NCBI RefSeq assembly: GCF_035920365.1
Contig: NZ_CP109150.1
Coordinates: forward strand, 5,146,001 to 5,210,000
Origin: Micromonospora sp. NBC_01740
GTDB taxonomy: Bacteria; Actinomycetota; Actinomycetes; Mycobacteriales; Micromonosporaceae
Length of the DNA stretch: 64,000 nt
Reading direction: 5' to 3'
Position numbers and translations under genes: made by a program. Below are positions 9,080-18,081 of this stretch, piece after piece; position 1 is the first letter of the stretch, and each line of letters opens with the position of its first letter. Under the pieces are notes generated by a model that saw only the letters and a list, made by a program, of their open reading frames with translations, was not told where the DNA came from and made no database searches.

Positions 9080-10207
9080 CTAGGTGGCGCGGGGGGCGCC
9101 GAAGCGCACGAGGACGTGCCAGAGCTGCTTGAGGTGTTGGAGGGTGACCTCCGTCGGCCCGCGGTCGGCCCAGCGGGACGGTTCCGTGACCACCGAGACC
9201 GCCGCGCGGCCGATCAGGGCGGCGTCGATGAGTTCGCCCGGGCGAGCGAACTCGGCGTGCACCCGGGCGGCCAGCGGCGGGATGGCCGGTCCCCGGAACT
9301 CCGCGTCGATCCGGTCGACGGGCAGCGCGAACCCGGCGTGCCAGCGCAGGGCGAAGCCGTGCCGCCGGGCGAGCGCGGCGAGCGTCGCCCCGGTCTCGGT
9401 GCCCCGGAAGGACGGGTCGACGACCATCGCCGCGACGTCCCGGGCGAGGCTCAGCTCGCCGTGGACCTGCGCCTCGATGTAGTCGTCGAGCGCGCGGCCC
9501 GCCGCGCCGGGGGCCCACGCGGCGTCCTCGCGCCGGCGCAGCAGCGCCCGGGTCAGGGTCACCACGTCGCCCGGCACGCCGAGGCTGACTCCCGTTCCGT
9601 CGGTCGCGGCCAGCAGTGCCGCCAGCACCGGTTCGAAGACGTCCACGGTGCCCAGGTCGCGGGGCCCGAGGTGGCTGTCGCCGAAGCAGAACGTGGCCCG
9701 CGCCAGCACCTGCGGACGCAGCCGCAGGTGGCAGGAGCCGAACCGGGGGCACGCGCCGTCCGGATGGTCGAGCAGGTTCAGGCCGCCGTACTTCGGCCGG
9801 TCGGCGGGGCGTACGCCGGCCGTCTGGTAGGCGCCGCCGAAGAGCGTCTCCTCCCAGCGGTCCCGGTCGCCGCCGGGGAAGGCCGTCAGGCCGCCGTTGG
9901 AGATGCCGGTCTCGAACTGGCTGCGGTAGACGCCCTCGGCGGTGAGGGCGTCGGCGACCGTACGCCCGTCGGCGAGCAGCCGGTCCGGGTGGAAGTTCAG
10001 GGTGAGCCGCCCGTTCGCGCCGACCGCCGCGATCAGGTGCTCCGGCCCGTGTGCGACACCCGAGCCGGCGAGCGCCCGGGCGATGGCGGCCAGGGCGGCG
10101 GGACGCTCGCGCAGCGCCGTCTCGCGTACGTGCGCGAGGGCGGCGCGTTGGGCGGGGGTGAGTGCCGGCGCCGCATGCGTGGCGGCCGGTTCGGTGGTGG
10201 GTCGCAC
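9080..10207 (-). CDS. DUF3626 domain-containing protein
   Basis: A 375-residue cytoplasmic protein with no signal or membrane segment. The motif order matches DUF3626: LTLNFHPDR, then GVYRSQFETGISNGG, GGAYQTAGVRPADRPKYGGL, DHPDGACPRFGSCHL and FCFGDSHLGP. The dense conservation of polar residues (His-Pro-Asp-Arg; Ser-Gln-Phe-Glu-Thr-Gly; Arg-Pro-Lys-Tyr-Gly) suggests an enzyme, and the pattern recalls ADP-ribosyltransferase-like folds, but this is only an impression. The GTG at 10207 has AAGGGAG ten bases upstream. It is divergent from the MEDS regulator. Confidence 0.7.
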   Translation of the reverse strand: MRPTTEPAATHAAPALTPAQRAALAHVRETALRERPAALAAIARALAGSGVAHGPEHLIAAVGANGRLTLNFHPDRLLADGRTVADALTAEGVYRSQFETGISNGGLTAFPGGDRDRWEETLFGGAYQTAGVRPADRPKYGGLNLLDHPDGACPRFGSCHLRLRPQVLARATFCFGDSHLGPRDLGTVDVFEPVLAALLAATDGTGVSLGVPGDVVTLTRALLRRREDAAWAPGAAGRALDDYIEAQVHGELSLARDVAAMVVDPSFRGTETGATLAALARRHGFALRWHAGFALPVDRIDAEFRGPAIPPLAARVHAEFARPGELIDAALIGRAAVSVVTEPSRWADRGPTEVTLQHLKQLWHVLVRFGAPRAT

Positions 10208-10459
10208 GGCGACGAATCTCCCTTATCAGCGGGCCGGGACGCACCCCGTTTTCGGTTCCGGAGGGCGAGGCGTCGCGGCTGTCGTCCACCCTCCAGGGCC
10301 ACCCGGAGGTCGCCACCAGACGAGCGATCGTGACCCCTGGTCACGGCCGTGGGCGGGCGGTGCCCGGCCCGTGCCGGGCCGGATGGGCGGCGTCGTTTCA
10401 CCCGGTGGGCCGGCACCGGGACCGGCGATTACAGTGGGGCCCGAAGCGGAAGGTGACGA

Positions 10460-10570
10460 ATGACTGGTGGTGCGGTGGTCGAGCAGGTGCCCCACCGGAT
10501 GGTCGCGCGGTGCCGCCACCGGCGGCTGCGCGAGACCGGGTTCGCCACCGCCCTGGGACAGCCGGCGTGA
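10460..10570 (+). CDS. 36-residue ORF coupled to the MEDS regulator
   Basis: ATG at 10460 opens a 36-codon frame whose TGA (10568-10570) overlaps the GTG start of the next gene (10567-10569) in the sequence GTGA. GGAAGG lies seven bases upstream of the ATG. The peptide is basic (Arg-rich in its second half) with no known domain. Tight stop-start overlap suggests translational coupling, so it may be a leader peptide or a shortened partner protein. Confidence 0.45.
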   Translation: MTGGAVVEQVPHRMVARCRHRRLRETGFATALGQPA

Positions 10571-11511
10571 CCGGGGCGCGGCACGCGCAGGCGGCGGGCG
10601 CCTTCGTACACGAGGGGCTCTTCTACCACGATCGGGACGGTCTGCTCGCGGGCACGGTGCCGTTCATCACCGACGGTCTCGCCGCCGGGGAGCCGGTGCT
10701 GGTCGCGATGCCCGGCGCGAACCTGCGGCTGGTCCGCGCCGCCGTCGGCCCCACGGACGCGGTGCGCTGGGCGGACATGTCGGAGGCCGGCCGGAACCCG
10801 GGCCGGATCATCCCCTGGGTGTTGCAGGCGTTCATCGAGCAGCACGCCGGCCGCCGCGCACGGATCATCGGCGAGCCGATCTGGGCCGGGCGCAGCGACA
10901 CGGAGTATCCGGCGTGCGCCCAGCACGAGGCGCTGATCAACATGGCGTTCGCCGGCCGCGAGGCGACCATCCTCTGCCCGTACGACACCGTTGGGCTCGA
11001 CGCCGACGTGCTGGCCGACGCGTACGCCACGCACCCGATCCTCGTCGACGACGCCGGACGACGGCCGAGTGCCCGGTACGCCCCGGCGGACGTGGTCGCC
11101 CGCTACAACAAGCCCCTGCCGAGCCCGACGGAGCCCGTTTCGGCGCTGGTCTACGAGGTCGACACGCTGTCCGCGGTGCGCCGGTTCGTGGCCGGGCACG
11201 GCGCGGCCGTGGGGCTGGACGAGGACCGGCTGGCCGATCTCCAGATCGCGGTGACCGAGCTGGCGACGAACAGCGTCGCGCACGCCGGCGGCACCGGCGT
11301 GCTGCGCGTATGGCGTACCGCCGAGCACCTGGTCTGCGAGATCCGCGACGACGGCTGGCTGGCCGACCCGCTGGCCGGGCGGCTGACCCCGGCCGCGAAC
11401 GGCATCGGCGGCCGGGGGCTGGTGATCGTGCAGGCGCTGTGCGACCTGGTCCGCGTGCACACCACCGCCGCCGGGACGACCATCCGGATGTACGTGCGGC
11501 ACCCGGCGTGA
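10567..11511 (+). CDS. MEDS sensory domain / HATPase_c_2 regulator
   Basis: A 314-residue cytoplasmic regulator. Residues about 5-165 form a MEDS (DcmR-type sensory) domain with the HEGLFYHD, FITDGLAAGEPVLVA and RIIGEPIW segments. Residues about 190-312 form an anti-sigma-type histidine kinase ATPase: N box ELATNSVAHAGG, G1 EIRDDGW, G2 GIGGRGLVIVQALCD. There is no phospho-acceptor histidine domain, so it probably acts by binding or phosphorylating an anti-sigma antagonist, as SpoIIAB/RsbW proteins do. No STAS or sigma factor gene is next to it. The GTG at 10567 overlaps the stop of the upstream small ORF. Confidence 0.8.
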   Translation: MTGARHAQAAGAFVHEGLFYHDRDGLLAGTVPFITDGLAAGEPVLVAMPGANLRLVRAAVGPTDAVRWADMSEAGRNPGRIIPWVLQAFIEQHAGRRARIIGEPIWAGRSDTEYPACAQHEALINMAFAGREATILCPYDTVGLDADVLADAYATHPILVDDAGRRPSARYAPADVVARYNKPLPSPTEPVSALVYEVDTLSAVRRFVAGHGAAVGLDEDRLADLQIAVTELATNSVAHAGGTGVLRVWRTAEHLVCEIRDDGWLADPLAGRLTPAANGIGGRGLVIVQALCDLVRVHTTAAGTTIRMYVRHPA

Positions 11512-11590
11512 CCTTGCGCTCGACGCCGTCACCTCGGACGGCGACCGGGAGAGCGCCGGCGTGACCGCACGCGGCGGCGGCGGACGCGGA

Positions 11591-11628
11591 GCGGCCCCGG
11601 ACAGTCGCTGAGCGGCTGCCGGGACCGC
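11591..11628. terminator. hairpin between convergent genes
   Basis: GCGGCCCCGGACAG (11591-11604) pairs with CTGCCGGGACCGC (11616-11628) with one mismatch and one bulge, between the MEDS regulator and the metallo-beta-lactamase gene. Confidence 0.5.
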
Positions 11629-11646
11629 TGGTGGCTGGGTGCGGAG

Positions 11647-12276
11647 TCAGTGCCCGCGGGCCAGCCACTCGTCGAGGTGGGGAGCCTCCGCGCCGACGGT
11701 GGTGCTCTCCCCGTGCCCGGTGTGCACGACCGTCTCCGGCGGGAGGGTGAGCAGCCGGTCCCGGATCGAGGCGACGATCGTGCCGAAGTCGCTGTACGAG
11801 CGTCCCGTCGCCCCCGGCCCGCCGGCGAAGAGCGTGTCGCCGGTGAACACGACGCCGAGCTGCGGCGCGTGGAAGCTGCACGCGCCGGGGCTGTGGCCGG
11901 GCGTGTGCAGCACGGTCAGCGCGGTCCCGGCCACCTCGACGGTCTGCCCGTCGCGCAGCTCCCCGCCCGGCGCCTCGTCGGGGTGCACCATGTCCCACAG
12001 CACCCGGTCGGCGGGGTGCAGCAGCACCGGAGCGCCGGTGGCCCGGGCCAGCGCCGGGGCCACCCGGACGTGGTCGTCGTGCGCGTGGGTGGCGAGGATC
12101 GCCCGGACCCGTCGGTCGCCGACGGCGGCCAGGATCGCGTCGACGTCGTGCGGGGCGTCGACGACGACGCACTCGGCGTCGTCGCCGGCCACCCACACGT
12201 TGTTGTCCACGTCGAAGGTCTGGCCGTCGAGGGAGAACGTTCCGGAGGTGACGGCGTGGTCGACGCGGGCCGCCAT
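11647..12276 (-). CDS. metallo-beta-lactamase-fold hydrolase
   Basis: A 209-residue cytoplasmic zinc hydrolase with the fold's ligands in order: THAHDDHV, the HTPGHSPG histidine, GDTLF, and a final HTGHGEST. It follows the mycothiol-dependent formaldehyde dehydrogenase and its ATG (12274-12276) overlaps that gene's TGA by one base. The same pairing exists in mycobacteria next to mscR, and in such pairs the hydrolase is thought to act on the S-formylmycothiol product, parallel to glyoxalase II or formylglutathione hydrolase. The substrate is inferred from the operon. Confidence 0.8.
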   Translation of the reverse strand: MAARVDHAVTSGTFSLDGQTFDVDNNVWVAGDDAECVVVDAPHDVDAILAAVGDRRVRAILATHAHDDHVRVAPALARATGAPVLLHPADRVLWDMVHPDEAPGGELRDGQTVEVAGTALTVLHTPGHSPGACSFHAPQLGVVFTGDTLFAGGPGATGRSYSDFGTIVASIRDRLLTLPPETVVHTGHGESTTVGAEAPHLDEWLARGH

Positions 12277-13361
12277 CAGAGGACCACCACCGAGCGCAGC
12301 ACGTCGCCCCGGTGCATCCGGGCGAACGCCTCCTCGACCTGGTCCAGGGCGATCTCCTCGGTGACGAAGGCGTCCAGGTCGAGCCGGCCCTGCAGGTAGA
12401 GCTCGGTGAGCATGGGGAAGTCGCGGCTGGGCAGGCAGTCGCCGTACCAGCTCGACTTGAGCGCGCCGCCGCGGCCGAAGACGTCGAGCAGCGGCAGGTC
12501 GACGGTCATCTCCGGGGTCGGCACGCCGACCAGTACGACGGTGCCGGCCAGGTCGCGGGCGTAGAAGGCCTGCTTCCAGGTCTCGGGGCGGCCTACCGCG
12601 TCGATCACCACGTCGGCGCCGAAGCCGCCGGTGGCGGCGCGGATCGCCTCGACCGGGTCGTCGTCTCGGGCGTTGACGGTGTGCGTGGCCCCGAACTTGC
12701 GGGCCCAGTCGAGCTTGCGGGGGTCGGTGTCCACCGCGACGATCGTCGTCGCGCCGGCCAGCACGGCGCCGGCGACCGCCGCGTCGCCGACGCCGCCGCA
12801 GCCGATCACGGCCACCGAGTCGCCCCGGGTGACCCCGCCGGTGTTCATGGCGGCACCGAGACCGGCCATCACGCCGCAGCCGAGCAGTCCGACGGCGGCG
12901 GGCCGGGCCGCCGGGTCGACCTTGGTGCACTGCCCGGCGTGGACCAGGGTCTTCTCCGCGAAGGCGCCGATGCCCAGCGCGGGCGTGAGCTCGGTGCCGT
13001 CGGTGAGGGTCATCTTCTGCGCCGCGTTGTGGGTGGCGAAGCAGTACCACGGGCGGCCCCGGCGGCAGGCGCGGCACACGCCGCAGACGGCCCGCCAGTT
13101 GAGCACCACGAAGTCGCCCGGCGCGACGCCGTCGACGCCCTGCCCGACCTGCTCGACGACGCCGGCGGCCTCGTGGCCGAGCAGGAACGGGTAGTCGTCG
13201 TTGATGCCGCCCTCCCGGTAGTGCAGGTCGGTGTGGCAGACCCCGCAGGACTGGATCCGTACGATCGCCTCGCCCGGCCCCGGGTCGGGCAGCACGATCG
13301 TGGTCACCTCGACCGGCGCGCCCTTGCTGCGGGAGATGACTCCCCTGACCTCCTGGCTCAC
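12276..13361 (-). CDS. mscR: S-(hydroxymethyl)mycothiol dehydrogenase
   Basis: A 361-residue zinc-dependent alcohol dehydrogenase of the mycothiol-dependent formaldehyde dehydrogenase type; it oxidises the formaldehyde-mycothiol adduct with NAD+ and its relatives also reduce S-nitrosomycothiol. Visible features: catalytic zinc site SCGVCHTD and GHEAAG, structural zinc cysteines in [15 protein letters not shown], and the NAD-binding [15 protein letters not shown]. Length and motifs match the family. The GTG at 13361 has a strong GGAGGA three to four bases upstream. It forms an operon with the downstream hydrolase. Confidence 0.85.
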   Translation of the reverse strand: MSQEVRGVISRSKGAPVEVTTIVLPDPGPGEAIVRIQSCGVCHTDLHYREGGINDDYPFLLGHEAAGVVEQVGQGVDGVAPGDFVVLNWRAVCGVCRACRRGRPWYCFATHNAAQKMTLTDGTELTPALGIGAFAEKTLVHAGQCTKVDPAARPAAVGLLGCGVMAGLGAAMNTGGVTRGDSVAVIGCGGVGDAAVAGAVLAGATTIVAVDTDPRKLDWARKFGATHTVNARDDDPVEAIRAATGGFGADVVIDAVGRPETWKQAFYARDLAGTVVLVGVPTPEMTVDLPLLDVFGRGGALKSSWYGDCLPSRDFPMLTELYLQGRLDLDAFVTEEIALDQVEEAFARMHRGDVLRSVVVL

Positions 13362-13546
13362 GCTTCCTCCTGCTCCACGCCGACGCGCCGCGCCGCCGTC
13401 CGTCGGTGCCCTGACGCGGCACCCGATCACGTTCCTCGGGCCGAACCTACTCCCGATCGTCGCGGACGACCGGGGCCGTCGGGCGGTTATCGCGGGCGGC
13501 GAGGGGTAGGCGGGGGCACGGTTCGACGCTCGGACGGGAGTGCGCC

Positions 13547-13966
13547 ATGAGGATCAGCCATCTGCCGCTGCGGGTCAGCATCGGCGCGTTCGTCCTCAAC
13601 TCGGGGATGGGCAAGCGGTCGCTGGAGGGGGAGGCCGCGCAGGGCATGCACGGGATGGCCGTCGGCGCCGTCCCGCAGCTCGGCAAGCTCGATCCGGACC
13701 GGTTCGCCCGGCTGCTCTCCCGGGCCGAGATCGCCCTGGGCGCCGCGCTGCTCGCGCCGTTCGTACCGTCGGCGCTGGCCGGTCTGGGGCTGGCGGCGTT
13801 CGGCGCGGGCCTGGTGCAGCTCTACCTGCGGACGCCGGGGATGCGCGAGGCGGGCAGCCTGCGGCCCACCCAGCAGGGCATCGGCCTGGCCAAGGACGTC
13901 TGGCTGCTCGGGGCCGGCCTGACCCTGGTGCTGGACGACCTCACCCACGGCCGCCGACGGCGCTGA
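13547..13966 (+). CDS. DoxX-like membrane protein
   Basis: A 139-residue membrane protein. It begins [20 protein letters not shown] and has four hydrophobic segments (about 8-20, 60-78, 80-93 and 110-128) in the pattern of DoxX-family proteins, with the late [12 protein letters not shown] motif. DoxX proteins take part in membrane redox or thiosulfate metabolism in some species, but most are uncharacterised. GGGAG lies six bases before the ATG. It is transcribed divergently from the mycothiol operon. Confidence 0.7.
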   Translation: MRISHLPLRVSIGAFVLNSGMGKRSLEGEAAQGMHGMAVGAVPQLGKLDPDRFARLLSRAEIALGAALLAPFVPSALAGLGLAAFGAGLVQLYLRTPGMREAGSLRPTQQGIGLAKDVWLLGAGLTLVLDDLTHGRRRR

Positions 13967-14057
13967 GGTCCCGCGCCGGCGGCGCGCGACCATGCCCGCG
14001 CCGCGTCACGCGCCGCGCCCCGGGAGGGCGGTGGGCGTGACACGGCCGGTGCGACGG

Positions 14058-15353
14058 TCAGGTCGGCGTCGCGGCGGGTGTCCGCGCGGCGAGCTCGCGG
14101 CGGGCCGCGTTGCGGTAGCGCAGCACCTGGACCGCGCCGAGCGCCCAGAGGACGTACTGCACGGCGAAGGCCCACCGGAAGGCGGTCAGGTCCGGGGTGG
14201 CCCGACCGGCCGGGGTGGCCAGGTCCAGCACCACGCCGACGGCCAGCACCAGCACGATCGAGGCGACGAAGCCGCCGACGTTGACGACCCCGGTGGCGCT
14301 GCCGATCCGGTTGACCGGGTTGAAGCTGCGCGCGTAGTCGAAGCCGATGAGGGAGGCCGGGCCGTTGACCGCGAGCACCAGCACCAGCGTGACCAGCAGC
14401 CAACCCGGCGCGCGTCCCGGCCAGGCGAGCACGACGGCCCAGACCACGGCGGTGGCGCCGGTGATCGCGAAGACCAGCACCGAACGGTGGAACGGGTGCC
14501 GGGCGCAGAGGTGCGCCACCACCGGCCCGGTCAGCAGCATGGCGGCGGTCATCAGGGTGAGCAGCGACGCCGCCCTGGTCGGGCTGAGCCCCTGCCCCTG
14601 CACCAGGAACGGGTACCCCCAGAGCAGGGCGAACACCGCGCCGGAGAACTGGGTGACGAAGTGCGTCCAGAGCCCCAGCCGGGTGCCCGGCTGGGCCCAC
14701 GCGGCGGCGAGTTCCCGGCGGACGTCGGTGAGGGTGGGCGCCGCGCCAGCCGGGACCGGCCCGCCCGGGGTGTCCCGGACGGCGACGACGACCATCAGCA
14801 GCACGGTCGCCCCGACCGCCCCGGCGGTGAGGAAGGCGGGCGTCCAGCCCGCCGAGTGCAGCAGGGCCACCAGCGGTACGGCGCCGAGGATCGCCCCGAG
14901 CTGGCCGAGCGTGCCGGTGAGCTGGGTCATCATCGCGTAGCGCCGCCCCGGGAACCACAGCGCCACGATGCGCAGCACGCTGATGAACGTCATGGCGTCG
15001 CCGAGCCCGATCAACACGCGGGCGGCGATCGCCAGGGGCACGTCGGTGGCCAGGGCGAAGCAGAGCTGGCCGGCGACCATCAGCGCGCCGCCGGCGATGA
15101 GCAGCCGGCGGGACCCGAACCGGTCGAGCAGCACGCCGACCGGCACCTGCATCGCCGCGTACACGGCGAGCTGGGCGACGGAGAAGGTGGCCAGCGCCGA
15201 GGCGTTGACCTCGAAGCGGTGTGCCGCGTCGACGCCGGTGACGCCGAGCGAGCTGCGGTGGAACACGGCGGCCACGTACGCGGACACGGCCACGCCCCAG
15301 ACGAGGCCGCCCGCCGAGCGGAGCGGGGCGAGCGGCGCGGTCAGCACCCTCAC
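14058..15353 (-). CDS. MFS transporter
   Basis: A 431-residue inner-membrane transporter with about 12 hydrophobic segments. Motif A-like PVGVLLDRFGSRRL follows helix 2 and GQLGAILGAVPLVALL lies in helix 5. It resembles nitrate/nitrite or sugar-phosphate MFS permeases in general shape, but the substrate is not clear. The start GTG (15351-15353) overlaps the TGA of the GntR gene as GTGA, so the two are cotranscribed and the regulator probably controls this transporter. Confidence 0.75.
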   Translation of the reverse strand: MRVLTAPLAPLRSAGGLVWGVAVSAYVAAVFHRSSLGVTGVDAAHRFEVNASALATFSVAQLAVYAAMQVPVGVLLDRFGSRRLLIAGGALMVAGQLCFALATDVPLAIAARVLIGLGDAMTFISVLRIVALWFPGRRYAMMTQLTGTLGQLGAILGAVPLVALLHSAGWTPAFLTAGAVGATVLLMVVVAVRDTPGGPVPAGAAPTLTDVRRELAAAWAQPGTRLGLWTHFVTQFSGAVFALLWGYPFLVQGQGLSPTRAASLLTLMTAAMLLTGPVVAHLCARHPFHRSVLVFAITGATAVVWAVVLAWPGRAPGWLLVTLVLVLAVNGPASLIGFDYARSFNPVNRIGSATGVVNVGGFVASIVLVLAVGVVLDLATPAGRATPDLTAFRWAFAVQYVLWALGAVQVLRYRNAARRELAARTPAATPT

Positions 15354-16012
15354 CGCAGGGACCGCAGCACGGCCGCGGCGTTGTCGATGTGCGCGGCGAC
15401 GGCGGCGAGCCAGCGCCCGGGGTCGTCGGAGTCGAGTGCGGCGAGCTGGTCGGCGTGCTCGGTGAGCGCCGTCTCGGCCCAGCCGGGCGAGAGCCGGAAG
15501 CTAGCCTCCCCCATCCGCAGCTGCCGGTCGCGCAGCCGCTGGTACAGCTCGGCGAGGATCTCGTTGCCGGCGGCGTCCACGACGGTGGCGTGGAACGCCC
15601 GGTCGGCCTGCATCAACGCGGCCAGGTCACCGGCGGCGTGCGCGTCCCGCATCTCGGCCAGCCGGGCGGCGAGGTCGCCCCGCAGCGCCGCGCGCCGGGG
15701 CCAGACCCGCTCGGCGGCGTGCAGCTCGACCAGCCGCCGCGCCTCGATCACGTCGGTGATCTCGCGGGCGGAGACCGGGCGGATCAGGGCGCCCCGCTTG
15801 GGGTAGAGGCGGACCAGTCCCTCCGCCTCCAGGCGGAGCAGCGCCTCCCGGACCGGGGTGCGGGAGACCCCGGTGGCCTCGGCGATCTCCCCCTCGCTGA
15901 CCAGCGACCCGCCCGGGTGGATCTGCTCCAGGATCTCGCGCTTGAGGTGCCGGTAGGCGCGTTCGGCGGCCGAGGGCGCGGCCGTCCGGCCCGACGGGGA
16001 GGGATGCGTCAT
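15350..16012 (-). CDS. GntR family regulator (FadR/FCD subfamily)
   Basis: A 220-residue transcription factor. Residues about 17-80 are the winged helix with SEGEIAEATGVSRTPVREAL and the wing GALIRPVS. The C-terminal FCD domain carries AliphaticAsp/His metal-site residues in LMQADRAFHATVVDAAGN and EHADQL. It overlaps and probably represses the downstream MFS gene. The ATG at 16012 has no well-placed Shine-Dalgarno, but TAGATA lies just upstream, which suggests a leaderless transcript. The effector is unknown. Confidence 0.85.
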   Translation of the reverse strand: MTHPSPSGRTAAPSAAERAYRHLKREILEQIHPGGSLVSEGEIAEATGVSRTPVREALLRLEAEGLVRLYPKRGALIRPVSAREITDVIEARRLVELHAAERVWPRRAALRGDLAARLAEMRDAHAAGDLAALMQADRAFHATVVDAAGNEILAELYQRLRDRQLRMGEASFRLSPGWAETALTEHADQLAALDSDDPGRWLAAVAAHIDNAAAVLRSLR

Positions 16013-16042
16013 GTATCTATGGTGGGACCCGCCCTCCTCGCC

Positions 16043-16076
16043 GCGCCCCGCGCCCCCGCCGGGGGTGGCGCGGGCC
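16043..16076 (-). terminator. GC hairpin after CapA-like gene
   Basis: GCGCCCCGCGCCCCC pairs with GGGGGTGGCGCGGGC with a small bulge, immediately after the stop of the 16081-17187 gene, separating it from the GntR gene. Confidence 0.4.
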
Positions 16077-16080
16077 ACCG

Positions 16081-17187
16081 TCAGCGGGGATGGAGCGTCA
16101 GCAGCCCGTCGCCGTCGACGGCGAACCCGCGCGCGAACGGTGGGCCGAAGCCGCCGAGCAGCCCCGCCAGCCAGCCGGCCTCGTCGGGCGCGGCCCGCTC
16201 CAGCCGCATCCGGCGCATCCGTACCGGGGCCGCCCGCAGGCGCCGCAGCGCCCCGGTGTCCGCGTCGAGGGTCGGCAGCCAGAGCAGCCGCAGCTCCGGG
16301 CGGTACGCCTCCCGCCCGCCGATGCCCTCGTAGTCGTCGACGAGGTCGCCGCAGCCGTAGAGGATGAGCCGGTCGCGGTACACCTCGACGGGGCGGGGAT
16401 GGTGCGACGAGTGGCCGTGCACCACGTCCACGCCGGCGTCCACCAGCCGGTGGGCGAAGTCGACGTGCGCGGGCGGCACCTCGTACCCCCAGTTGGTGCC
16501 CCAGTGCACGGAGACCAGCACCCGGTCCCCCGGCCCGGCCACGGCGGCGATCCGTCCGGCCAACGCGTCCGCCGAGGCGACCGAGACCTCCGGCAGGTAC
16601 GCCACCCCGGCCGACCCGGCGGTGGCCGCCCAGGGCGGGGGCACCCCGCTGGACGGTACGGCCACCGACCAGACGAGCAGCCGGCCGCCACGGCCGAGCG
16701 AAACCCGGGCGGGCCGCCAGGCCGACGCCGCGTCCCGGCCGGCGCCGGCGGTGGCGATGCCGGCGTCGGCCAGCGCGTCGAGGGTGTCGGTGAGCCCGAC
16801 CGGGCCGAAGTCGAGGCTGTGGTTGTTGGCCAGGGCGCAGACGTCGAGCCGGGCCGCGGCGAGGCAGGACAGGTTTCCCGGGTGCATCCGGTAGTGGATC
16901 GCCTTGGCCGGTGCGTGCTCGCCCCGGCCGGTCACCGCGGTCTCCAGGTTGACCACGCGGGCGGCGGGCCGCAGCTCGTCGAGCAGGTGCAGCGCCTCGC
17001 CCCACGGCCAGGCCGGCGGCGCCGGGCGCGGGACCGGCCCGTTGGCGTCCCGGGCGAGGTCGACGTAGTCACGGGCGTCGCGTACCGCCGGTTCGCGCAG
17101 CTCGGGCGGGCCGGGCGTGGGCAGGATCGCGTCCACGCCCCGGCCGGTCATCACGTCGCCGCCGAGGAAGAGGGTCAGCTCGGGCAT
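16081..17187 (-). CDS. CapA family metallophosphatase-like protein
   Basis: A 368-residue protein of the PGA_cap/CapA family, which in Bacillus takes part in poly-gamma-glutamate export or anchoring. It has the calcineurin-like motifs GGDVMTGR (9-16), NLETA, ANNHSLDFG, SVHWGTNW, GHSSHHPRPVEVY and the final LILYGCGDLVDDY. No signal peptide is visible, unlike many relatives. It starts 30 bases after the hydrolase gene and could be the last gene of the ethA operon, with GGGGAAAG upstream. The true substrate is unknown. Confidence 0.75.
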   Translation of the reverse strand: MPELTLFLGGDVMTGRGVDAILPTPGPPELREPAVRDARDYVDLARDANGPVPRPAPPAWPWGEALHLLDELRPAARVVNLETAVTGRGEHAPAKAIHYRMHPGNLSCLAAARLDVCALANNHSLDFGPVGLTDTLDALADAGIATAGAGRDAASAWRPARVSLGRGGRLLVWSVAVPSSGVPPPWAATAGSAGVAYLPEVSVASADALAGRIAAVAGPGDRVLVSVHWGTNWGYEVPPAHVDFAHRLVDAGVDVVHGHSSHHPRPVEVYRDRLILYGCGDLVDDYEGIGGREAYRPELRLLWLPTLDADTGALRRLRAAPVRMRRMRLERAAPDEAGWLAGLLGGFGPPFARGFAVDGDGLLTLHPR

Positions 17188-17217
17188 CCGGCCCGCTTTC
17201 CCCGTCGCGCCGCCGGC

Positions 17218-18081
17218 TCACCTGCCGGCGGCGTCCGCGCCGGCCTCGGCCCAGAAGTCGACGAGCAGGCGGTGGAACTCCTCGGCGCACTCGATCTGTG
17301 GCATGTGCCCGCAGTCGGCGAACAGGTGGGTGCGGGCGCGCGGCAGCCGGGACCGGGCGGCGTCGAGGTGCGCCGCCGGCAGGATCAGGTCCCGGTCGCC
17401 CCAGACGATTAGGGTGGGCACGTCGAGCCGTTCCACCTCGGCCAGCAGTTCCTCGCGCCACTGCGGGCTGACGCCCCGGAAGGTGCCGAGGCTGCGCGCG
17501 GTCTCCAGCATCACCCGGGCGGCGTACGGCTGGCGGGCGACCGCCAGGGCGTGGGCGACGCGTTCGGCGGTGGCGAGGGCCGGGTCGTGGAAGAGCGACA
17601 GCTCGGCGCGGCGGGCGGCCCACCGGGTGGGCCGCAGCAGCAGCCGGCCCAGCGGGCGCAGCGCCAGCAGCCGCAGCGCGATGGTCACCTCCCGGCCGAA
17701 GCCGGCGCTGTTGACCAGCGTCAGGCTGGCCACCCGGGCCGGCGCGGACGCCGCGAGGCGCATGGCGACGGCGCCGCCGAGGGAGTTGCCGACCACGTGC
17801 GCCGGCTCCTCGACGCCGACGGCGTCGAGGTAGTGGGCGGCGAACTCGCCCAGCGCCGGCAGGGTGCAGGGGCGGGCCATCGGCAGCGAACCGCCGTAGC
17901 CGGGCAGGTCGACGCTGTGTACCCGGAACCGCCCGGCGAGCAGCTCGTGGAGCTCGGTGAAGTCGCGCAGGGTGCGGCCGATGCCGTGCAGCAGCAGCAC
18001 CGGCGGCCCGTCGCCGTCGACGCGGTGGCACACCCGGCGGCCGTCCACGCTCACGTGCCGGCGTCCGGCCGGGGCGCTCAC
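17218..18081 (-). CDS. alpha/beta-fold hydrolase
   Basis: A 287-residue serine hydrolase. It shows the oxyanion segment LLHGIGRTLRD, nucleophile elbow VVGNSLGG (Ser), the acid in VWGDRDLILP and the histidine in ADCGHMPQIE, completing the catalytic triad. The GTG (18079-18081) overlaps the upstream SDR stop as GTGA. As third gene of the ethA-SDR-hydrolase operon it could hydrolyse the ester or lactone that a Baeyer-Villiger monooxygenase makes; that is an inference from gene order. Confidence 0.85.
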   Translation of the reverse strand: MSAPAGRRHVSVDGRRVCHRVDGDGPPVLLLHGIGRTLRDFTELHELLAGRFRVHSVDLPGYGGSLPMARPCTLPALGEFAAHYLDAVGVEEPAHVVGNSLGGAVAMRLAASAPARVASLTLVNSAGFGREVTIALRLLALRPLGRLLLRPTRWAARRAELSLFHDPALATAERVAHALAVARQPYAARVMLETARSLGTFRGVSPQWREELLAEVERLDVPTLIVWGDRDLILPAAHLDAARSRLPRARTHLFADCGHMPQIECAEEFHRLLVDFWAEAGADAAGR

